DNA from: Heligmosomoides polygyrus polygyrus
Taxonomy: Eukaryota > Nematoda > Chromadorea > Rhabditida > Heligmosomidae
DNA: 64,000 nucleotides
Assembly: GCA_947396885.1 (NCBI GenBank)
Contig: OX377204.1
Location: 88,608,728 to 88,672,727 of the forward strand
Direction of reading: 5' to 3'
In this document: positions 34,401 to 46,400 of the stretch, one piece after another
Numbering within the stretch: position 1 is the stretch's first letter
Layout of the letters: every line of letters begins with the position of its first letter
Translations under genes and position numbers: made by a program
The notes under the pieces: generated by a model
Seen by the model: the letters and a program-made list of their open reading frames with translations, nothing else
Told to the model about the DNA's origin: nothing
Databases searched by the model: none

Positions 34401-37400
34401 CCGGTAGTGTAGGTAGAAATAGAGGTTGCCCTTAGAACAGAATCGAAGCTACTGAGCAGTCAAGCGAAGCCTTGTAATTCTATGACACGACTTACTATTT
34501 TCCTCCAGTTCACACCATGGTCCGTAGAATCCAATGGGACAGACGCATTTGACCTTTCCGGGACCATCATCCTCACAGACACCGCCGTTCTCGCAAGGTG
34601 AGCCAATGCATGGCGAAACCTAAAAAAAAAAACTATTTTTCCACACCAAGACCAAAATCAGGGTTCGCAAACAGAGTAGAACCACGATCAGAACTATACA
34701 GCCATTTGGGGCCAACTTATGGGATGGGACCATTGAATCATAAATCTTAACAGGAAACGAACGAAAACGTTCGCTGGACTAACCAGGATACTATCTCAAC
34801 GGTAGGTCGGAACGGCACAAGTGTTGTATATGGGCAGAACCGCCTCTCTCTGGGAAGTAACAAACTGCAGGTATCTCGACCCCAATACAACTCTGCGCAG
34901 AGTTAGGGGCGACGGAAGTCGTGGGTTGGCGCCCTGTTGATTCACGTGCTCCACAGCTGACGCGGGATGAGGGCTCGTATCGCGGCTAAGCGCAGTGCTC
35001 AGGTGGCGTAGTAGGGAAGAGCTCGGGCTCATAAACGCGGGGTCGGGGGTTTGGATCCTGCAGACTCCGTCCGTTTTGCACTTTTGTAAAATCCATGTTT
35101 ATCATATAGGTAATGCACCTAGGGGTATTATAGTGTTTATAGAGCATGTTTACATATAACATATGCTTCAAACTACAGATTTTGTGTGAAGCTATAGTTA
35201 TGTAACGATAGATATTTGGTGGCACTAGTAAAAAGTTCCGACTCCACCGACAAGACTTCGGTCAAAAAAAAAATTTCGCTGAAACTTTGTCTAGGGGGTT
35301 ATTTGGTGTGCTGATCACGAATCTGACATCCGTTTTTCACGATTCGGTCGGAGACCACCCATACCTTTAACAAGGGTGATCCAGGCAGAGTCCCCGTTTC
35401 GCTGAAACTTCGTTTAGGGGGGTTATTTAAGGTGCTGATCACGAATCTGACATTTGTTTTTCACGATTCTGTCTCTACCTGCCGTCATCGGCAGAAACTT
35501 TAAGAATGTAATCCTGTGCCTTCCTGTATCTATATTATTCAGCCGAATCGTAAAAAACGGATGTTAGATTCGTGATCAGCACACCAAATAACACCCCTAG
35601 ACAAAGTTTCAGCGAAATTTTTTTTTTGACCGAAGTCTTGTCGGTGGAGTCGGAACTTTTTTCTAGTGCCACCAAATATCTATCGTTACATAACTATAGC
35701 TTCACACAAAATCTGTAGTTTGAAGCATATGTTATATGTAAACATGCTCTATAAACACTATAATACCCCTAGGTAGATTACCTATAAGATAAACATGGAT
35801 TTTGCAAAAGTGCAAAACGGACGCAGGATCCAAACCCCCGACCCCGCGTTTACGCGCCCGAGCTCTTCCCTACTACGCCACCTGTGCACTGCGCCTAGCC
35901 GCGATACGAGCCCTCATCCCGCGCGCGCCCGTCAGCTGCGGAGCACGTGAATCAACAGGGCGTTAACAGGCGACTTCCGTCGCCCCTAACTCTGCGCGGA
36001 GTTGTATTGGGGTCGAGATACCTGCAGTTTGTTGCTTCCCAGAGAGAGGCGGTTCTGCCCATATACAACACTTGTGCCGTTACGACCTACCGTTGAGATA
36101 GTATCCTGGTAAGCCTGCTTAGAGGAACCGAAAAATGGATGGTCGCTAAGTCTGGAATTATTCAGACAACTCATGTCCTACAGTAAGTCGCCTCTATGTT
36201 TCTCATAAAAGCAGTTTGATAGCTGATTGCATCGCCTTGGTTTTCCCTTTTAGCTGCCTTTATTTTCACCATCAATGACGAAACTCTGCAGTGCCACTAG
36301 CTTACCTGCTCACAATGAAGCCCGTAGTAGAACTCTTGGCATGAGCATCGATACTGAGTCTCCGAAATCGGCTGAAATTGTCGGCATTATTATGCTTGTA
36401 AATGATTCTACTCGATTCTGATCACTTCTTGTTGAGTGGAACCAATTCATAGAATCAACACCCAGCGCGTTTAAAAAAATTCAATACAGCATCAGGAACG
36501 TACACATTGAATACAATGCATTATTGCTTCCATTCTGTTGTCATATTCCAATTCGTTGAACTATGTTTCATAGCCTTCAGATTCCTCAAAATTGTTGGTT
36601 CCCTGAGCTTCACAATTGGTGTTCCAATTTCAATGTTTCTTCACGAAGCTCGATGGTCAATCTTTATTGACGACGTTTCGGGCCATAAGCCCTTCTTCAG
36701 GTCTATAACGAACTATTCACAGTTTCTATACAACACGTCTAAACGCAACGGTCTAACCTGGGATCAACAAAGTGGGGTGGGGGTGGTTGAGGACAAAATG
36801 AAGGACTAAGGACGTGCACTTGCTATTTATAGGACGGCGGGGTGTGACCGGTCACTCTTGCGTCGCAATCATCCTCAGCGGTCGCTCCTTTGGCCCTATA
36901 GAGTGATAAGGCTCATAGCCATCTTCATCTCCTCCCTCTTGTTGATCGGCGGTCTCCATCGTTGTATTTCTAGCGCTTCCTTAATCTTCCTCTCCACCGT
37001 ATCCGACACGTTCTTGTGGAGAATTGACACCCTTAACTGCGGCTGTGGGTCCTGTGTGTGCCTGAGGGTGCGGTGTTTCGAGAATGGGTTGCCTGGGTAG
37101 CTTTGAGGGTTACGCAGAGCTCTGAGATGTTCCTCCATTCTCTTTCGAAGTGGTCTAGCCGTTTCGCCTATATAAAATTCGTCACATCATCAAAAATCAT
37201 CAGAAAGTCAGAAAATTGGAAAATTTTACTGCTATGTTTCATAGCAGTAAAGTTTTCCAATTTTTTGTCCTTCATATATTTCGGTTGAAGAATATTTTAG
37301 TTTTCGAAAGTTTTTTATGTTTGTTTCTAAAGAGTAGCCAGATATTGCCTGACGTCTGTCTGTCAGGTGGACTGCAACTGGTATTATCCGATTCCATAAA

Positions 37401-40400
37401 GCCTGGTGAAACCATCACGGCAGAGAGGTACTGTCGTGAATCAGACGTGGTTCACCAAAGGTTCTTGAAATGGGTCCTGCACTTGAATCGAAGAGGACGG
37501 GGGCAGTCGTTCGGTACACCGTGCTGCTCGCCGCCCACTTCCCGCCCTGCCCGCGCCGCTCTATTTGGACAAGTTTGCTGCGCGCGAAACCGTCGTTATT
37601 TAGCGTGACGTCATCCTATAACCTAGCAGCTGATAGGAGAAGATTGGGAAGCGCATCTCGGGGAACTCTGAAGCATTTTCCAGTCGGTTCGGTTATGAAG
37701 GCAGTTGAGGAAGGGAGAACGTCGCTCTTCTCTCTAGATTCTTTCAATTTTTGCCGCAATTCTTCAAATTTTCGCCTCAACTGAAGACTATGGGTGACTC
37801 CGATCAGGAGTTCTACATTGAAGGGTTATCCCTGTCTTAAGAACGAAATCAGCTCACGATAGAGCTACAGGGCCAAGGGAGATGAAGAAATGCGATGCCT
37901 CCATGTGATGGCAGGGACCCGGACATCTTGTCCTCCGCGCGCCACTTGCCCCGCCCCTTTCTGAGGACGGTGTATCCAACGACTCTCCGCCTGAAGTTCT
38001 CCCGTATCCCTGGCTATTCACCAGTTTTTTCACTTTTCATGGGCCTAACCTCGACGGACTTTCATCTTTGCAAACATTTCGGTGGTTTTATCAAGGAGCA
38101 AAACTTTTCCAAACCAGCAGATATCGAAATTGCCGTTAAGTGTTTCATCGTTTCTAGGGAATTTGGATTCCTTCCGAAATGGAATTAATGCTCTTGTATG
38201 TCGTTGGCAGAAGTGCATTGATTGTAGCGGTTCCAACGTTGATTAATATATTAGGTTGGTGCATAAGTTCTCGGACATTTGATCCCTACTGAATTGAAAG
38301 CGCATTTTCCCGCCAAATTCCTCACATGTATCAACGCGTAAATGGTCGATCGATAGAGAAAGGAAAGGGCTACAAAACTGTCCCTAACATTTACTTCTGC
38401 GTTGTTAACGTCTGCTATTATGGCTAAGCAATTTATCCCAACTGCGACGCATATTCGGCACGTCATGTTATTCCTGCATCAATCTGGCCTCAATGCCAAC
38501 GAATCGTATAGTCGCCTGAAGGATGTTTACAACGAGAGCGCTCCTGCTCGAAGTACTGTGTACCAGTGGTTCTCGAAGTTTGCAGTTGGTGAATTCTCCG
38601 TTGAAGATAATGAACGAGAAGGGCGCCCGATGACACTGGATTTGGATGGCCTCTGAAGTAGAGTGGAAGCGGACCCATACCAAACCACTCGCGAACTATC
38701 AAGCACTCTTGGTGTTAGTCACTCAGCAGTCGTTCGAGGATTGAAGTCGATTGGCAAGGTGCAAAAATTGGGTCGCTGTGTACCTCACGACTTGACACAA
38801 CATGACATGGATCGCAGAGCCGATGTCGCTCTGTCTCTCTTTACCCTCAGACGTACCCACGGATGGCTGGACAGCCTTGTCACCGGGGATGCGAAGTGGA
38901 TACTCTACTCTAATTATCACCGGCGTGCACAGTGGGTTGACGCAATTGGAGAGGCAGAGGACGTTCCGAAACCCGACCTTTACGTGAAAAAGGTGATGCT
39001 ATGCATTTGGTGGAGCGTTCTTGGCGCAGAATACTGGGAGCTGCTGGACGAAGGGATAACGGTGACGGCAGAGGTTTACGTCAACCAAAGTTGAGGGCCC
39101 ACCTTCAAGCCACACGAGGAGAGCAAGTGAAGGTGTATTTTCAACACGACAACGCTAGACCGCATATTGCTAGAGCGACGGCGGCTGAGTTGGCGGACTA
39201 CGGATGGACCGTTCTTCCACATCCACCTTACTCACCAGATCTCGCTCCTTCTGATTATCATTTGTTTTCAAGCCTTCAACGCTATTTGGATGGCCAGCAA
39301 TTTAGGAACCGAGAGGATGTCAAGGAGGCACTGCTCACATTTTTCGAATCACCACCGGCCACGTTTTGGAGAAAAGGCATCTATGACCTACCAGCACGTT
39401 GGCGAAAGACAATCGATGTAAAGGGTGGTTACTTGAAATGATTTGATATTGTTGTTCGTATGTTGTGATAATAAATATTTCATGCCCCAAATGTCCGAGA
39501 ACTTATGCACCAACCTAATACTTCACTTTCTGCTGAGATGTTATACCGTAAAGTTGCCGTCGAAAATCGGACAGAACTCATGCGACAACTTTAGAATGCG
39601 TGGTGCAACCCAAAAAGAGATTGGAAACGGTCGACACAATAGATTATTAATAAGTCGGTTTCTCCAACTCTTGAAAGAATGCCGTTGATCGGTAACAAAA
39701 ATCGACGAAAGTTTTAGAAGACGTTTAACATGTCCTATCTAATCGACCTAGCATTGGTGCTTCGACAAACTCTTAGGAACATGCATTTTCTTCTTAGGTG
39801 ATTTTTTCAGTCGCCCGAGCTGCTTAGTGTGTAGTCATCTAACTAGGATATAGATATTACCATCTCCGCAGAAATGTTGAAGATCGTCACATTTTAAAGA
39901 CTTCTCTTCCTTGTCTTCTCGATCGGTTTCTTCATTGTGTTTGGCACATGCCATATATCTTTATAGTAGAAAATTCATTTTTTTGTTGACAGACATCTTC
40001 GATGACCATCTTAACGGAATCTACTGGAGGGCCTAGAGATTATCCAGAAATCTATTGGATGGAAGAACAATCGAATAACCAATTCAAATCAGTTTCTTTA
40101 AGCCTCAGTTGGCTGGTACCGAGGTTGTAAGCTGTCACAACGATGTTTTGTTGCGATCAAAACTTCTAGCGCCAGGCGGGACTCGAACCCGCACCTCCCT
40201 CTGACCGGGCGAGAATACTCTACGCCATTACACCACCGGCGCCGTTTGATCGAACGCAACATCCACCCAAAAAAAGATTGGAAACGGTCGACACAATAGA
40301 TTATTAATAAGTCGGTTTCTCCAACTCTTGAAAGAATGCCGTTGATCGGTGACAAAAATCGACGAAAGTTTTAGAAGACGTTTAACATGTCCTATCTAAT

Positions 40401-43400
40401 CGACCAGCACCCACCCGTATCCGGGATGAGCTGGCCGCTGATATCAACATGGGACCAGTTAAGCTGATGGTCTTGATAGAAACAATTCAAATCAGTTTCT
40501 TTAAGCCTCAATTGGCTGGTACAGAGGTTGTGAGCTGTCACAACGATGTTTTGTTGCGATCAAAACTTTTAGCGCCAGGCGGGACTCGAACCCGCACCTC
40601 CCTCTGACCGGGCGAGAATACTCTACGCCATTACACCACCGGCGCCGTTTGATCGAACGCAACATCCACACCTCGTGGGACCGATCAGCACCCACCCGCA
40701 TCCGGGATGAGCTGGCCGCTGATATCAGCATGGGACCAGTTAAGCTGATGGTCTTGATAGAAACAATTCAAATCAGTTTCTTTAAGCCTCAATTGGCTGG
40801 TACCGAGGTTGTAAGCTGTCACAACGATGTTTTGTTGCGATCAAAACTTCTAGCGCCAGGCGGGACTCGAACCCGCACCGCCCTCTGACCGGGCGAGAAT
40901 ACTCTACGCCATTACACCACCGGCGCCGTTTGATCGAACGCAGCATCCACACCTCGTGGGACCGATCCGGGATGAGCTGGCCGCTGATATCAGCATGGGA
41001 CCAGTTAAGCTGATGGTCTGTGCTGATCGGTCCCAAGAGGTGTGGATGTTGCGTTTGATCAAACGGCGCTGGTGGTGTAATGGCGTAGAGCATTCCCGCC
41101 CGGTCAGAGGGAGGTGCGGGTTCGAGTCCCGCCTGGCGCTAGAAGTTTTGATCGCAACAAAAATCGAATAACCGTATTTTTTGGTTTAATTGAACGAACG
41201 AATAATCAAATAATTCATTTTTTCGTGATATTCGGATTCCAAATAATAGAGTAGTCCGTTTTTTAAGAACATTGCACGAACGATTAACCCTACTTCTCTG
41301 CCCACTCGAGTTCCGAGTGACCCTATTTTTCGGCATACTCAACTTCTGAACAATCGAATAATGTGAAGTTTCGAATAACCTATGGAATAAAGGAAGTGAG
41401 ATTTTTTCTTAACCAAATTTGGTTTAGAATTGTGTTTGTCCTTAACAATAGCGCTCGGTTAGTAAATAATAGGAGATTGAGTAATTTTGCAAAAAAAAAA
41501 TTAAAATTAGGTGCCGGACAGGATTGTTCGGCTATGTTAGGAAGGGGTCTAAAGCTAAATCATGGACTAAAGAGCAGTGATCAGACTTGAAATCGATTGA
41601 AAGGTATCATGGCATGCATATGTGGTCGTTGTAATGAGCTGCATGTGAAGGACTTTGCCATTGTTACAGTGTCAAGAGTATTACTAAGCTCACCATGCAT
41701 GTGCCTCCGTTGAAACAGATCCCTTCTCGACATATCGTTGAGTTACTGGTTTGACAGCCGGCCAGACCTTAACAATGTTCATCAGAAGAACGCTGTGTGG
41801 AATTCGCATTAAATGTTGAAAATGAAGTTACCTATTCCATTGCCCATCATTCCGGCCGGACATAGGCAGCTGAATCCGCCGGGATTCAACGACGACAGGT
41901 CGTCAACACACGTGGCCCTTGGATGGCATGGTGCATCGTCGCAAGCGGATGTTCGACGACAAACTCGACCGTCACCGCGGTAACCTGTAGAGGCGTGAAG
42001 AGTCCTTGAAGACGTGAGCTGGTCAACGGGGAGTTTACCTGGAGGACAGCTGCCACAGTGGTAAGAGCCGATGGTGTTGAAGCACGGTACGCGAGGATTC
42101 GTCGAGCAGGGATAGATTTCGGCGGCGCATTCGTCGACATCGGCACATATCTGGCCATTTCCTGAACCAAGTGGGATAAATCTCGTAGCTGATCAGAGGT
42201 CTCAAGTCTGCCCTTTCAGTGATGGGTCATTCTTCTTCTGTAACAAACGGATGAGGAAAAGGCGATAGTGGCGAACGTGGGCGTCAATCGTTTCCGCGCA
42301 TTCTGTTCAATGAAAGCTGACAAGTACTCTTTCCCTAAAAAAGAGCTTCGGAGACCATCCTACTATACGTAAAGGGGCAAGCGTGTGTTTCCGTCACAAG
42401 TGCAGTGGGGGAAGGCCGCATTGGGTATACTCGACGAATGATTGCGATCAACAGCGGCCCGAAACTTCAGCCCTAGATAGACCTGGTCCCTGTAGATGAA
42501 TATGAAGCTCGCTTTTGAAGTATCAATCGCCATCAATCGATATTTATCAAATTATCGATTTTCTGTAGATGACGTTCAAACGGTCAGAGGCTTCCCCCTG
42601 GGGGTTCTCGAGGTTGCTGAATACGAATCCGAAGTTTGTTTCTGAAGTATCGATCGCCATCCATCGATATTGGTCAAATAATCGTTTTTTGTGGATGTCG
42701 CTCATCTTTTCGATTTTTTCTAACTTGCCTCAGTCCACTTAGTTAAGATATTCTTCCTGAGGAAGCCATGACACAGGTGGCAGCTACAATTGAAGATGAG
42801 AAGTTATTATCACGGTGAACCGTTAAGAAGCCATCAGTGCGGCAGAGAGGCTGCTCTGACGCGTCTACGACAGTGCGGCATATTCCAGCAGGGCTTTCTT
42901 TGAACTTAACCATAGGCGATTGCTGGCGAACTATTGCAGAGCGTAGGGATTCAGAAGACGTGCCACAGACGTCGTCCAACGTACGTAGGTATTCATAAGG
43001 GACCAGCAGGGGTGAGACCGGCGAAGAAAAGATCAGCAAAAGGGGACCAGAGGTAAGGAGGGTGACTGTGGGATTCGGAAGAGTATTATTGATGTCGGAC
43101 AGTAAAGGCAGTTGATCTGTCGACCAATACCGATTTATTTTAATTATTTTTTTTTCTGCAGGCTAAGCACTTCGGATTGAGACTTTTATGATCTGTTTCT
43201 CGCCACGTAGAGAACAAGAATTCGGAGAATAAATTGTGTACATGCGATAGAGCGTGGATAGGCTTAATAGGAGCAGTGAAGATTCTGCCCTATTATATAT
43301 CGCTACACTGATCTACATAGTAAAACCATTTCTTACTGTAATAAAAGTAAAAAGCCAAAAGAAGAAAGATGTAGGGTTGGGATTGTCCTCGGAGTTCGGG

Positions 43401-46400
43401 GGCGACGCCTCCAACCAGACGTTTGACGGCCGCTAGGCCATTCTGCGGCAGAGGCATTCCGTTACCTTAGTGGCGATTTTGGGACTTGCGAAGGAACGGC
43501 GAGGCTCTGCTTCGAAAAATCCGTTTCCGGCGATTTTGATCTCGAAGAGAAATCGGGTCGCGGCGCAGGTTGTCGCATGACGATGAAGTTTAAGAGAGCC
43601 TTCGAAGCAAACCCGGAGACGAATACACGCACGTTAGCAGAGGAGCTTAGCGTGCATCACAGTACGGTAGCAAGACATTTGGAAAGAATCGGCAAGGAGA
43701 AGAAGATGTCGAAGTGGGTGGCCCATGAGCTGACCGATGAGCAGCGTCTGGTACGTTTCGACACCTGCTCCAACCTGCTAGTTCGCTTTAAAGATGATGA
43801 CTTTTGCAAACCGTGTTATAACTGTAGATGAAAAACGAGTTCTTTACGATAACAGGAAGCGGGGATTTGCCTTGGTAGAAAACTATGCTCCTCCTACATC
43901 CTTTCCTAAACCCGACCCTAAAAAAGTTATGCTTACTTTATGGTGGTATTGTAAAGAAATAATCCATTACAGCTCCGTGTAACCTGGGCAGGCAGTCACA
44001 GCTGTGATTTAAACCAAATGTATGAGAAGCTGCAAAAATTTTGGCCGGTAGTGGTGATTAGAGGAGGCCGCTCCTGTTGCAGGAAGGTCACACACCTCAC
44101 TCACAAATCACTCTGCGAAACTTGATCCATTTAGGTATCGAAGTTCTCCCTCACCAACCATATTCTTCCGACCTTTTCTTCACTGGGTTCCACTTTTTCG
44201 AGCTCTTGAATTTCATTTGCGACAGAAACAGTCCACTAATTTGGCCGATGTTGAATGTGCCCTCCTTGATTTCGTTCTCCTCTCCCAACTCCTGTAATCT
44301 CAGATTTTATTTTAATCTAATTCAGATTTTATTTTGAGGATCAAGTTTATTACATATTCATTGGCAAAAATGCATAGATACTGGTGGTTTTTACTACGGT
44401 TAAAAAAGTTGTGCTAAGGCTGAGCTATATCAGTTTGAAGTAAGCAGTCCGTTCCGACTATTAATTTTGCAACAACCTGATATCATGAGCTTGGAAAATA
44501 TAATGTGGTTCCAAATAAAATTTTAAACCCTTGTTGTATTTGTTGTATTAATGGATAACCATTAATACAATTTGGTTCAACACTGCGGAGGCCACCAAAG
44601 AGATTTTCGAGAAAAATCTGTGGAACACAGTAGACAGGTCAGATTTCCACAGTAGAGGAGCGCTTTCAATGTGTGCTGGAAAGGGATCTATGCAACCAAC
44701 TGAAGTTACCGGCGCTCAATGGAGCACGGGTGAAGGACAAAGAACGGCGTTGATTAATCCTCTTGGGATGGGCCACGGAGACAATATGAATGCGTCTTTG
44801 GCGTGTAGGCGGCCTTTCGGTGGCCAACGCGATATGCATACAAGTCAGTGTTTAACCTTCCCTAAACACGCCTTGCACGAATACGCCGAATTTCATTCTA
44901 TAAAAAACTTCACCTTGCCGAATACTCGAGCCAAGGATGAGGATAACAACGAGAAGGAGCAGGAGATAATCACGAGCTTCATCACGAGCTTATCGCGAAG
45001 TCTCAAAGTGTAGTTTACTCTACAGCCTATTCTTGAATGCGAACCACCGTCCCCTCTATGATTCTCACATGGAAATGATCTACGCCGCGTTCGGACTTGA
45101 GATAACGCACTAGCGCGCATACTTTTCAACTGCCTAGGATCAGATAATCCTTATCGTTACTTCGTTTTTGCTAAGTGGAATTCCCGGTGAGCTTCATTTC
45201 TCTTCCGCATTTCAAAGCTGAAGGGCGCTTGTCTCAGTGGTGGTCGCTGTAAGATCTTAGAAAATTGTGGTATGAATAAGTGACACACTATGCAACTCTT
45301 CCATGGTTAGATATTCAAGTGAAAATCATTCGAAACATAACATTCCAATTTGAATATTCGAAAAGAAATAGTGTTTCCCAAATGTATTCGGACTTCAAAA
45401 TTTAAGGAATCTCTATTTTTAAATGAATTCAATTCGGATATTTATAAAAGTCACGCCTTTGAAACATATTCAAATTCAGATACTTTTAAAAATTTTCGGG
45501 GCGCAAAGCCGCTCGGAGGGAGTCACCATTTGATGCAGCCCTACTAAAAATTTTCTCTTGCACTAAATTAAAAATTTTACACAGCACTGATATGGTCTAC
45601 CCTCTTGGGGTCGGATTCATCAACGACTTACAGCAATTTAACAGAGCAAATTACAGTCGAGATCCATAATAGCGCGGCTTATCAAGCGACACGGAGAGCG
45701 ATAATCTACGTTATCTGGGCTTTCCGCTGTGAATTCTCTGTAAAGTTATGTGAGTCGTCGATGAATCTTGCCTCTGCTAAACTGAGCTAGGCTACGCCTG
45801 TTGTATCTTTACGTGGGCTTAATACGTTTGCACACCAACTTCCAAACTGGAGACTTTTCTGGCGTGTTGGATCCACGTCCAACACACGTTCTCAAGCACA
45901 AGTTCGATTATTTCACTGACGCTGCACTGGTGAAACCCATGTCCTCAACAGGCCCTTACAGGTCCGATAGATGGTGCACTTTCATTTTCGGTTGCAAACC
46001 TAGAGAGGGAGGTCCAACCTGTTCCTCTCTATTTCTGACAAGTAAAGTTAGATATCCTTCTAGGTTATGCTGATTAGATAAACGTATATAGCGCTTCGTT
46101 CTACAGTTTCTTAGGAAATCTGGGGTCAGATTCGTCAGCGACTTACAGCAATCTAAATTCGTAGTCGTTGATGAATCTGGCCCCTGGATGTTGTGAAGGG
46201 CATGAAGGTGAACCCGCTGCTGTAGGGTTGCTCCCACCTTCGGAACCTTAATCATACACGCTGGAGAATTCGCTCACTTCTTTAAAAAATCTTTTCACAC
46301 AAGTGCTCTCGCAGATAAAAGTAGAAGGCGTTTTTAACAGACAGTTCTGGCAATGCCTGGAGGTCGGAGCTGACAGAACTCTAAGACAGGACTGCGATCG

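Larger units (their letters stand above)
37362..39590 (+). mobile_element. Mariner B remnant (copy 2)
   Basis: Counterpart of 2,288-4,723. Its two halves surround the MITE-like insert (37,499-37,989) and mariner A (38,251-39,518). The sequence at the end (GACAGAACTCATGCGACAAC) is the mariner B 3' terminal region. Confidence 0.78.
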
